A DNA stretch of 5,333 bases, from the NCBI GenBank assembly GCA_002359425.1, contig DEMY01000098.1, positions 25,164 to 30,496 of the forward strand, in the 5' to 3' direction. Source of the stretch: Clostridiales bacterium UBA2658. Its GTDB lineage: Bacteria > Bacillota > Clostridia > Oscillospirales > Oscillospiraceae. The notes under the pieces are model-generated. The model was not told where the DNA came from. It saw only the letters and a list, made by a program, of their open reading frames with translations, and did no database searches. The first letter of the stretch is position 1. Every line of letters begins with the position of its first letter. Shown here in pieces: positions 1 to 5,310 of this stretch. Both the position numbers and the translations under genes were made by a program.

Positions 1-67
1 GTGAAAGGCCTGCCGCACACAATATCATCAAGAACTGAAAAAGAGGCTTCTTCTCCATTTTGGGCCG

Positions 68-76
68 TGGTATAAT
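68..76 (+). promoter_or_regulatory. Extended -10 promoter for the acetyltransferase gene
   Basis: TGG followed by TATAAT (71-76) is a perfect extended -10 element (TGn-TATAAT) of the housekeeping sigma factor. The -35 region 17 bp upstream (TTCTTC, 48-53) matches the consensus poorly, which extended -10 promoters tolerate. Transcription would begin near base 83, giving a leader of about 25 bases that contains the ribosome binding site at 93-100. The exact start point is inferred. Confidence 0.6.
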
Positions 77-106
77 ACCCTCAATGTGAATCAGAGGGGA
101 ATACAA

Positions 107-655
107 ATGAAGTACAACAAGATTGTAGTTTTAAAAAACAGTGAAGAATGCCTGCTCCGAAATGCGGAAGGTGTCGATGCGAAGGGAGTATATGACAACT
201 TCAATTTAACGCATGGTCAAACAGATTTCCTGCTGTCATATCCAGATGAAAACAGCTATGATGTTGAACAGGAACGGCATTTTTTATGTGAAAAGGAAAC
301 CAGCGATAACGAAATTGAAATCTGTGCGGTGATCGGTGGACAAATTGTCGGAACCGCTGGTATTGAAGCGGTCGGGAAAAAAGACAAGGTCAAACATCGC
401 GCTGAGTTCGGCATCAGCATTGAGAAGGATTGCTGGGGACTGGGCATAGGCCGCGCGTTGACCAATGCCTGTATCGAATGCGCCAGAGCTGCCGGATATG
501 CACAACTGGAACTCGATGTCGTCAGTGAAAACCGCAGCGCAATGGCACTGTATCAAAGCGTTGGATTTGTTGAATATGGCCGCAATCCCAGAGGATTGCG
601 TTCTCGCAGCGCCGGCTGGCAGGAGACAGTTCTCATGAGATTGGAGCTTGCGTGA
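107..655 (+). CDS. GNAT-family N-acetyltransferase
   Basis: A 182-residue cytosolic enzyme of the GNAT superfamily, which transfers the acetyl group of acetyl-CoA to an amine; the acceptor cannot be told from the sequence. The central strands (about 71-106, with VGTAGIE and AEFGISI) lead into the acetyl-CoA pyrophosphate loop CWGLGIGRAL (109-118, matching the Q/RxxGxG/A pattern). Next come helix ACIECARAAGY, strand LELDVV, and the C-terminal motif NRSAMALYQSVGFVEYG (142-158) typical of RimI/RimL-like members. I chose ATG 107 because AGAGGGGA (93-100) lies 6 bases before it; an in-frame GTG at 86 would add 7 residues but has no ribosome binding site. The gene has its own extended -10 promoter and is followed 65 bases later by the mobC-like gene, with no terminator seen between. 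It is probably accessory cargo; ribosomal-protein, polyamine or drug acetylation are all possible. Confidence 0.88.
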   Translation: MKYNKIVVLKNSEECLLRNAEGVDAKGVYDNFNLTHGQTDFLLSYPDENSYDVEQERHFLCEKETSDNEIEICAVIGGQIVGTAGIEAVGKKDKVKHRAEFGISIEKDCWGLGIGRALTNACIECARAAGYAQLELDVVSENRSAMALYQSVGFVEYGRNPRGLRSRSAGWQETVLMRLELA

Positions 656-720
656 CAGATCCCAACTTTCCAAATATCTTATAACCATACACAGCAAAAA
701 CGCACGCTGGAGGTCGAACG

Positions 721-1063
721 ATGAGCGAGGACAATACGCGCACGCGCCGGCTCAACTACCGCGTGACGGAGGCAGAGTATACGCTCATCGAGGAAAAAAT
801 GCGGCGGCGCGGGATGAAAAACGTCAGCGCCTATTTGCGCAAAATGGCGCTCGGCGGCTGTGTTCTGCGCCTTGATCTCAGGGACGTGAGCCGCCCCGTC
901 TATCTTTTGAGCGCCTGCAGCAACAATCTCAATCAGTACGCAAAGGTTCCGAATACGACCGGCAGCGTCTATGCCGGCGACATCGGGGAAATGCGGCGAA
1001 AAGTACGACGTACTCTGGGACGCGATGCGCGAGCTGCTGAGCCGCCTTGCCGCGATAAAATGA
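721..1063 (+). pseudogene. mobC: mobC-like relaxosome gene, frameshifted near its 3' end
   Basis: Resembles plasmid/ICE mobilization proteins of the MobC type, which bind at oriT and help the relaxase nick DNA for conjugative transfer. Residues 9-45 (RRLNYRVTEAEY, then MRRRGMKNVSAYLRKMALGG) look like a ribbon-helix-helix DNA-binding unit, followed by the family-like stretch NNLNQYAK (68-75). GGAGGT (709-714) sits 6 bases before ATG 721. After residue 93 one extra A in the run 999-1002 shifts the frame: the expected tail KYDVLWDAMRELLSRLAAIK is encoded from 1001 to the TGA at 1061-1063, giving 113 residues if repaired. As it stands, translation runs to a stop at 1147-1149 with an unrelated tail, overlapping the end of the opposite-strand gene. 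The second mobC copy downstream has no shift here, which supports a lesion or sequencing error. No relaxase gene follows. Confidence 0.75.
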
Positions 1064-1105
1064 CGGTTGTCTTCTTGCAACCAGACAAGCTGATGTCTCG
1101 ACGAT

Positions 1106-2440
1106 TCAGTGAAGTGCAACTCTATTGCCGTCGATGCGAACGGCTTTGACCTTGTCCATATCGATTGCGGAGCGAGCCTGCCAGACGTATTGATAATTTT
1201 CGTTGGGATCGGTAAAATCCGCATATAAGCGTTTGAGTTCAACATCGCCGTCAGTTGTTTCAACGACTGCATCGACTAAATCTGCATACTTGTTTCCTGT
1301 CAGAGTCAGGCCGAGCGGCTGGAGCATCAACGTGGCGTTTTTCATTTGAACGCCGTTCATCTCAATGTCCGCCGTAGCCTTCAGCGCCTCTGGAACGCTG
1401 CCGAAGTCGACGTCAAATTTCCAGTTGCCCTTGAGAAGCTCCCGCGTTGTGCCCTTCAGGCAGAGAACGCAGCCCTTCAAATCGGCAGTGTCCACATCAA
1501 AATAATACTCGTCAAAGGAATAGACAGTCTGCGACAGCTCGGTGACATTTTCCATGTTTTCGTTTTTGACGAAGCCCGTTGCAAACGGCTTCGGTTCTGC
1601 AACCGTGCCGTCCGCCATACGCAGAAAGGGATGCAGACTGTTGTAGTTTAAATTCATGCCGAGACCGGCGGGCTGTCCGAGCTGCACCGTCAGATAGCCG
1701 TGCAGAACGCCGATCGAGGATACCCACGCCGAAGGAGTTCCCGCAATATCCGCCACATGGCCGACTTTCAGACTTTCACTCGGCGCCTGTGTGCTGTTCC
1801 CGTATGGCTCGCCGATATGCTCGCCGTTTGCGACTGCTTGAGCAAGGTCAATTGGCATCCGTATTTCCCCTACGTCCCTGCTGTCATAGCTTATACCTTC
1901 TATTGCGAGTTTGAGCGGCTGTGCGGAAAAGCCATCCATAGAGCCGAGACGAAGCTGATAAGCAGCAATGCCAGTTTCCCTGTCAAAGTACAGCAGCTCG
2001 GCCGAGCCGCTGTCAGCCGTGTCGCCGGTTTCAAACGCTATCTGCGTATCCTTGCCGATTATGCCCCGCCCCTGCGTGTCCTTCATCGTCACATAGAGCA
2101 CGGACATATCGCCGCAACTCTGTTTTGCGATGATTGAGATGTCTATGCCGTTTGACTCGACGCTCTGACTGCTTTCCTCCACCACGGTTCCGAACGGGAC
2201 CTTGATCTTTTCCATCAGCCAATTGAGGTCGCCGACCGATGCGGCAAATGCCGTCACGCCAAGCAGGGCTGCAACCGCAGCCGCGACGAGTACCGGACGT
2301 AGTACTCTGCGTTTTTTTACCGGCGCAACCGTTTTCTGCATTTTAGCTTGTATGTCCGCCATGAGGTCGGGGACCTTTATCTGCGTATCCAGCGCGTCCA
2401 ATGCCTCGGATATGCATCTTTCATCTCTGTCAAAGTCCAT
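1106..2440 (-). CDS. Membrane-anchored anti-sigma-like protein (DUF4179-type)
   Basis: A 444-residue single-pass membrane protein, probably the regulator that holds the ECF sigma factor encoded just upstream. A short cytoplasmic N-terminus (1-46, with IKVPDLMADIQAKMQ) leads to basic KKRRVLRP and a transmembrane segment (about 48-67, VLVAAAVAALLGVTAFAA). The remaining ~375 residues lie outside the membrane. N-terminus plus membrane segment plus ectodomain resembles DUF4179 proteins (sometimes with a DUF5643-like C-terminal domain), which often follow ECF sigma genes in Firmicutes; this is recalled, not searched. No HxxxCxxC zinc anti-sigma motif is present. I chose ATG 2440 because GAGGAG (2448-2453) is 7 bases upstream; a longer frame from 2503 lies wholly within the sigma gene. 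It overlaps the sigma gene by 11 bases, indicating translational coupling. The stop is 42 bases from the natural end of the convergent mobC, with no clear terminator. The signal sensed is unknown. Confidence 0.8.
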   Translation of the reverse strand: MDFDRDERCISEALDALDTQIKVPDLMADIQAKMQKTVAPVKKRRVLRPVLVAAAVAALLGVTAFAASVGDLNWLMEKIKVPFGTVVEESSQSVESNGIDISIIAKQSCGDMSVLYVTMKDTQGRGIIGKDTQIAFETGDTADSGSAELLYFDRETGIAAYQLRLGSMDGFSAQPLKLAIEGISYDSRDVGEIRMPIDLAQAVANGEHIGEPYGNSTQAPSESLKVGHVADIAGTPSAWVSSIGVLHGYLTVQLGQPAGLGMNLNYNSLHPFLRMADGTVAEPKPFATGFVKNENMENVTELSQTVYSFDEYYFDVDTADLKGCVLCLKGTTRELLKGNWKFDVDFGSVPEALKATADIEMNGVQMKNATLMLQPLGLTLTGNKYADLVDAVVETTDGDVELKRLYADFTDPNENYQYVWQARSAIDMDKVKAVRIDGNRVALH

Positions 2441-2999
2441 ACTTAAGCTCCTCACTTTCTGTTTTGCACAGCTGTGCGGCGACCTTCTTCTTTGCCCGTT
2501 CATAACGCTTGCGTACCGTCGGCTCGGATAGGCCTATTCTTCCAGCAAGCTCTGCGTACTCAAGCGATTCCGTGATCCTGCCGAGAAGTATGAACCGCTC
2601 CTCCGCCGAGAGCGCTTTTAAAGCAGTCATGATCGCAGGGTCGCCGCCTGTATCGTAGCTGTCTTCAACAACAAGCGCGTCCTCGCCGAGCTCGTGCAGG
2701 GACAGCGGCTTTTTCCGCCGCAGGCTGTCGAGACTTTTGTTGTACGCGATCTTATAAAGCCACGCGGACAGATTTCTGCCATCAAACCTTGCGCGGGCCT
2801 GATACGCGGCGACAAAAACGTCCTGCACCACGTCCTCCGCCTCCTGATAATCGCAGATCAGCGTGTACACATAGCGGAACAGTTTCCCGCCATACAGCTT
2901 CACAATTTCGTCCATGTCGAATTCTTGCAAGCTTTTCTCTGCCTCCTTCCGAAAATAGTCTTCACTTCTATAACGGATCATCTGCCGGCGCTGTGACAT
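2430..2999 (-). CDS. ECF (sigma-70 family) RNA polymerase sigma factor, first pair
   Basis: Group 4 (ECF) sigma factor that directs RNA polymerase to a small regulon, presumably when released by the overlapping membrane protein. Region 2 spans about residues 31-97: the core-binding motif AEDVVQDVF (54-62) and the -10 recognition part SAWLYKIAYNKSLDSLRR. A linker (98-128) leads to region 4 (129-177), where LEYAELAGRIGLSEPTVRKRYERAKKKV forms the helix-turn-helix for the -35 element. From ATG 2999 it has 189 residues, but no ribosome binding site precedes that ATG. A TTG at 2930 follows AAGGAGG (2942-2948) by 11 bases and would give 166 residues, closer to usual ECF length; the true start is unresolved. 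A plausible housekeeping-type promoter lies upstream at 3023-3051. The regulon cannot be inferred. Confidence 0.9.
   Translation of the reverse strand: MSQRRQMIRYRSEDYFRKEAEKSLQEFDMDEIVKLYGGKLFRYVYTLICDYQEAEDVVQDVFVAAYQARARFDGRNLSAWLYKIAYNKSLDSLRRKKPLSLHELGEDALVVEDSYDTGGDPAIMTALKALSAEERFILLGRITESLEYAELAGRIGLSEPTVRKRYERAKKKVAAQLCKTESEELKYGL
2942..2948 (-). promoter_or_regulatory. AAGGAGG ribosome binding site inside the longest sigma frame
   Basis: A near-perfect Shine-Dalgarno sequence on the minus strand lies within the longest possible reading frame of the first sigma gene. It is 11 bases before TTG 2930 and 26 bases before ATG 2915. It argues that translation may begin at TTG 2930 (166 residues) instead of ATG 2999, which has only A-rich sequence before it. 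It could also be a coincidence of the codons for Lys-Glu-Ala. Confidence 0.4.
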
Positions 3000-3022
3000 T
3001 TTTCTGTTCGTTTGTTACTAAT

Positions 3023-3051
3023 ATTGTAGCCGACATCTCAAGGCCCGGCAA
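3023..3051 (-). promoter_or_regulatory. Candidate promoter for the first sigma/anti-sigma operon
   Basis: On the minus strand TTGCCG (3046-3051, 4 of 6 to the -35 consensus) and TACAAT (3023-3028, 5 of 6 to the -10 consensus) are separated by exactly 17 bp. Transcription would start near 3016, about 17 bases before ATG 2999 and about 70 bases before the strong ribosome binding site at 2942-2948. The element lies just outside the mobC-tail homology that begins at 3074, so the operon seems to carry its own promoter. It looks like a housekeeping promoter, not an ECF one. Confidence 0.5.
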
Positions 3052-3073
3052 GCCCGAGCATCCGTTTCACAGA

Positions 3074-3220
3074 CTCAACCAGTACGCGAAGGTCGCGAAC
3101 ACGACCGGCAGCATCTACGCCGGCGACATCGAGGAGATGCGGAAAAAGTACGACCCGCTCTGGGACGCGATGCGCGAGCTGCTGATGCGGCTGGCGGCGC
3201 TGTGCGCCATGTTACGCTGA
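3074..3220 (+). pseudogene. mobC: 3' fragment of a second mobC-like gene
   Basis: Encodes LNQYAKVANTTGSIYAGDI and then EEMRKKYDPLWDAMRELLMR, matching the C-terminal part of the mobC-like gene that starts at 721. By hand count about 107 of 126 bases agree with 928-1054 of that copy, apart from its one-base indel. The similarity starts abruptly at 3074; nothing upstream resembles the DNA-binding N-terminus, so the gene is 5'-truncated and has no start of its own. The frame is open further upstream, but that sequence is the promoter and 5' part of the opposite-strand sigma gene. Its C-terminus is a few residues longer than the first copy (ALCAMLR instead of AIK). At about 85% identity it comes from a related but distinct mobilization module, not a fresh duplication. 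The next gene begins 20 bases after the stop. Confidence 0.75.
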
Positions 3221-3240
3221 CGGCAAAGGGAGGTCGCAAT

Positions 3241-3530
3241 ATGAGAATTTTTCTGAAGGTCCTGCTATTTCCGCTGACGCTCGCGCTCACGCTGCTCGTT
3301 TTGTTCCTGCGCTTTTTCTGCATGGCCTCGGCGGTCGTACTAAACACTCTCTCGGGCTTCGTGGTTCTCATCGCGTTCGCCGCGCTCGTGGTGCTGCAGG
3401 AGCCGCTGCATGCGGTGTCTGGCAGTATTTCATCCTCGCGTGGCTCCTGAGCCCTTACGGCGTGCCGCTCTTTGCCGCTCTGCTCATGGAGGGACTTGAT
3501 GCGGCCAACGGGAGACTGAAAGCAATTTGA
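3241..3530 (+). pseudogene. CD1845-like small membrane protein of an ICE, frameshifted
   Basis: Encodes a small hydrophobic protein resembling the CD1845 family found in clostridial conjugative elements; function unknown. The assignment is from memory of the MRIFLKVLLFPLTL start and the SPYGVPLFAALLMEGLD ending, not from a search. GGGAGGT (3228-3234) lies 6 bases before ATG 3241. Residues 1-59 (to LQEPLHAV) are in one frame, which then ends early at a TGA (3448-3450). The rest, WQYFILAWLLSPYGVPLF onward to the TGA at 3528-3530, is in another frame from 3420. Two extra bases (3418-3419), or loss of one, explain the break; repaired, the product would be about 95 residues with roughly three hydrophobic segments (8-25, 29-52, 62-83). 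It lies 20 bases after the mobC fragment and directly before a strong terminator, so it was the last gene of that transcript. Confidence 0.7.
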
Positions 3531-3540
3531 AAACGGGACG

Positions 3541-3578
3541 GGGCCGGCGGCAGTTTGCCGCCGGCCTCTATTTTTTGT
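3541..3578 (+). terminator. Strong intrinsic terminator closing the mob-region remnant
   Basis: GGCCGGCGGCA (3542-3552), a GTT loop and TGCCGCCGGCC (3556-3566) make a perfect 11-bp GC-rich stem, followed by TCTA and six T residues (3571-3576). It begins 11 bases after the end of the CD1845-like gene and isolates that transcript from the second sigma operon. Confidence 0.93.
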
Positions 3579-3644
3579 ACATCTGCGGTGAGCCAAAATC
3601 GTCTGGATTGTTAATCTCAAAAGGAGTGTTGGCCTTGCCTTAAC

Positions 3645-3668
3645 ACAAGCACAGGTTTCTCTGCTTGT
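3645..3668 (+). other. Hairpin in the leader before the second sigma operon
   Basis: ACAAGCA (3645-3651) and TGCTTGT (3662-3668) are perfect complements with a 10-base loop that can add an AG/CT pair. No T-run follows, so it is not a normal intrinsic terminator. It overlaps the -35 of the candidate promoter at 3665-3693 and could be a protein-binding inverted repeat; no function is shown. Confidence 0.4.
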
Positions 3669-3693
3669 ATCTTCCATAAAAACTGCGTATCAT
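3665..3693 (+). promoter_or_regulatory. Candidate promoter for the second sigma/anti-sigma operon
   Basis: TTGTAT (3665-3670, 3 of 6 to the -35 consensus) and TATCAT (3688-3693, 5 of 6 to the -10 consensus) are 17 bp apart. Transcription would start near 3700, leaving an untranslated leader of about 85 bases. A second possibility is TGAAAC at 3712-3717, which resembles the -35 of many ECF promoters and could mark self-regulation, but I see no convincing ECF -10 at the right distance. Confidence 0.35.
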
Positions 3694-3746
3694 AAAAAGA
3701 GACCACAACTTTGAAACCAAAAGGCGCTTTCCGCCAATATTATAAG

Positions 3747-3758
3747 TGACGGCCGTCA
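3747..3758 (+). promoter_or_regulatory. Perfect 12-bp palindrome, possible operator
   Basis: TGACGGCCGTCA reads the same on both strands. It lies in the leader of the second sigma operon, 12 bases before the GGAGGTGA ribosome binding site and just after AT-rich TATTATAAG (3738-3746). That position would suit a dimeric repressor or a small RNA hairpin, but the function is an inference and no second copy was noticed in the window. Confidence 0.35.
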
Positions 3759-3785
3759 AGAAGAACATACGGAGGTGAAAGCCGA

Positions 3786-4367
3786 GTGAACGAAGGCAGC
3801 GCGCTGCAGGCGCTAAAACGCGGAGACGAGCAGGCGCTCGCGTGGTTTATTGACCGCTATGCGGGCTACGTCAACACGATCGTCTGCAACATCATCGGTT
3901 CGGATATGACGCACGGCGACATGGAAGAGGTCTCGTCCGACGTTTTCCTCACACTCTGGTCAAACGCCGGAAGGATAATGCCCGGTAAGGTGAAGGCCTA
4001 TCTGAGCGGCGTGGCGCGAAACAAGGCAAAGGAAAAACGCCGGAGCCTCGGCACTGACGTTCCGCTCGAGGACGATTTTGTTGTGATCGCGGACACGGAT
4101 CTGGAACGGGACTCAGAGCGGCGCGAGCTGTCTGACGCCCTGCGGTGTGCGGTCCTCGCAATGCAGGCCCCGGACCGGGAAATTTTTTTGCGGCATTACT
4201 ATTATTATCAGAACGTTGCCCGCATTGCGGAGGAGATGGGCATGAACGTCTCCACCGTTAAGACGCGGCTGCAGCGCGGACGAAACAAGCTCAAAGAAGC
4301 ATTGGCAGAAGGAGGTTTTGACATTGGAAAAGAAGATATCCGACCTGATGGATTTTCTGCAGGATGA
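3786..4367 (+). CDS. ECF (sigma-70 family) RNA polymerase sigma factor, second pair
   Basis: A 193-residue ECF sigma factor, only distantly similar to the one encoded on the opposite strand. Region 2 covers about residues 8-86, with the core-binding stretch DMEEVSSDVFLTLW (45-58) and VKAYLSGVARNKAKEKRR (69-86). An acidic linker (91-117) leads to region 4 (126-173), where YQNVARIAEEMGMNVSTVKTRLQRGRNKL forms the helix-turn-helix. The start is GTG 3786, 7 bases after a perfect GGAGGTGA (3771-3778). The last ~20 residues follow region 4 and are encoded where the next gene has its ribosome binding site and start, so that tail may be dictated by the overlap. It is preceded by a 207-base leader and the terminator of the mob remnant, so it begins its own transcript. 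The pairing with the next gene suggests signal-dependent release; the regulon is unknown. Confidence 0.9.
   Translation: MNEGSALQALKRGDEQALAWFIDRYAGYVNTIVCNIIGSDMTHGDMEEVSSDVFLTLWSNAGRIMPGKVKAYLSGVARNKAKEKRRSLGTDVPLEDDFVVIADTDLERDSERRELSDALRCAVLAMQAPDREIFLRHYYYYQNVARIAEEMGMNVSTVKTRLQRGRNKLKEALAEGGFDIGKEDIRPDGFSAG
4311..4326 (+). promoter_or_regulatory. Ribosome binding site and TTG start of the second anti-sigma gene
   Basis: GGAGG (4311-4315) lies inside the sigma coding sequence. TTG at 4324 is 8 bases downstream, a normal distance; TTG at 4318 is only 2 bases away and unlikely to be used. No ATG occurs nearby in this frame. This decides the start as TTG 4324. Confidence 0.7.
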
Positions 4368-5289
4368 TTCCGTTGCACTCGCGCCAAGAGGCGTCGCCTC
4401 CTCTGCGGAAATCAAGGCGGTCGCTATGAAAAAACTGCACACAGAAAACAGCTCATACAGAACAAAGCCGAAGTTTACGCGCACGGCACTCATCGCAGCA
4501 GTCATCGCATTGGTCCTGTCCGTAAGTGCCTTTGCCATCTACAATTTTGCATTACGCGACCTGAAGGGCCCTACTTATCAGATAAACGGTAAAGAAACCG
4601 CATCGCTTTCACTTTCCAACATCAAAGGATCGCCGGAATATGAAGCTGCTCAGGAGTGGGAGGCTGATCTGAACACATGGTTCAAGCAAGGTAAAAACAT
4701 GGTTGAACCGGGATATGTCTCAGATGCGTATTCCATGTATGACGCCAATTCACAGGAGGCTAAAAAGGCTCTGGACGCACTTCTCAATAAATATCATCTG
4801 AAAATGCACGAGGAGCCTTCATACTCCCGTTCGCTCAACGAACTGTATTCGGCTATGGGTTATTCCGGATTCATGCCGGGCGAGGGCAACAACGAGGGTA
4901 TTCCTGTCGGCGGCGCATATTATAAGGACGGGACCTTCAATTTTTGCTGTTCGGCTGCGATGCCTGACGGGAAAAGTGTCGGCTATCAGTTTTACTCTTT
5001 TACAAAGGGGACCTTCACACGCACCGGAAATCTTCTGGCAAATGCAGACGACTTCGAGGAATGGTCTTACACCACAAAAAGCGGAAAAACCGTACTGCTT
5101 GCAATGAGCTCTGACAAGTCGATTGTGGTGGCAAACTTGGACAAGTCCTTTGTCTTTGTCAATATTCTTTCCGGATCGAGAAATATGGACACCACCAAAA
5201 CTTCATATGGCGCAGATACAATAAACAAGTCCAATCTTGAGGCATTTGCCGACAGCATCGACTTTGAGGCTCTGAATGCGCATGGTTGA
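4324..5289 (+). CDS. Single-pass membrane protein, probable anti-sigma factor
   Basis: A 321-residue protein with a cytoplasmic N-terminus (1-50, MEKKISDLMDF and a basic RTKPKFTRT), a transmembrane segment (about 54-73, ALIAAVIALVLSVSAFAIY) and an ectodomain of about 245 residues. Its overlap of 44 bases with the ECF sigma gene and its topology indicate an anti-sigma factor that binds the sigma inside the cell and senses something outside. No zinc anti-sigma motif (HxxxCxxC) is seen. The ectodomain contains SPEYEAAQEWEADLNTW (about 100-116) and aromatic-rich SYSRSLNELYSAMGYSGF, plus adjacent Cys208-Cys209. I recall similar unnamed proteins beside ECF sigma genes in gut clostridia but can name no characterised domain. 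It shows no obvious similarity to the other anti-sigma in this window beyond layout. The TTG start and overlap suggest its level is coupled to, and perhaps limited relative to, its sigma partner. Confidence 0.8.
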   Translation: MEKKISDLMDFLQDDSVALAPRGVASSAEIKAVAMKKLHTENSSYRTKPKFTRTALIAAVIALVLSVSAFAIYNFALRDLKGPTYQINGKETASLSLSNIKGSPEYEAAQEWEADLNTWFKQGKNMVEPGYVSDAYSMYDANSQEAKKALDALLNKYHLKMHEEPSYSRSLNELYSAMGYSGFMPGEGNNEGIPVGGAYYKDGTFNFCCSAAMPDGKSVGYQFYSFTKGTFTRTGNLLANADDFEEWSYTTKSGKTVLLAMSSDKSIVVANLDKSFVFVNILSGSRNMDTTKTSYGADTINKSNLEAFADSIDFEALNAHG

Positions 5290-5310
5290 GGGCGTATCGC
5301 CTTCTGTTAT
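5289..5310 (+). terminator. Possible weak terminator after the second operon
   Basis: AGGGCG (5289-5294), loop TAT and CGCCTT (5298-5303) form a 6-bp stem with one G-T pair, followed by the moderately T-rich CTGTTATATTTC. It begins at the stop codon of the anti-sigma gene. The stem is short and the T tract interrupted, so termination here is uncertain. Confidence 0.25.

Noticed and set aside
1..58. A minus-strand frame from ATG 58 encoding MEKKPLFQFLMILCAAGLS to the window edge, which looks like a signal peptide or membrane start of a divergent gene.
   Set aside because: Only 19 residues are visible, there is no ribosome binding site or convincing promoter before it, and it cannot be told from chance. 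It is worth checking with upstream sequence.
1..75. An open plus-strand frame running from the window edge to TAA 73-75, as if the end of an upstream gene.
   Set aside because: It is only 24 codons long, has no recognisable content, and its stop falls inside the -10 element; upstream sequence would be needed.
997..1006. Programmed ribosomal frameshifting in the first mobC.
   Set aside because: The sequence is not a standard slippery heptamer, the shift needed is +1 in a short A run, no stimulatory structure was seen, and the second copy encodes the same tail in frame.
1064..1105. Small inverted repeats (GGTTG/CAACC and AGACA/TGTCT) between the convergent mobC and anti-sigma genes as a bidirectional terminator.
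   Set aside because: Stems are only 5 bp with loops of 6-8 bases and there is no T-run on either strand.
1346..2137. Plus-strand open frames of 100-145 codons opposite the first anti-sigma gene.
   Set aside because: They are antisense shadows of a gene with a clear membrane segment, ribosome binding site and operon partner, and have no recognisable protein features.
3621..3643. AAAAGGAG followed by TTG and a 4-codon frame (3630-3643) as a leader peptide.
   Set aside because: It is too short and without regulatory amino-acid codons or an attenuator structure after it.
3075..3677. A 200-codon minus-strand frame across the mobC tail, CD1845-like gene and terminator.
   Set aside because: It would cross a strong terminator hairpin, its composition is Arg/Ser/Ala-rich as in shadow frames, and two plus-strand gene remnants explain the region.
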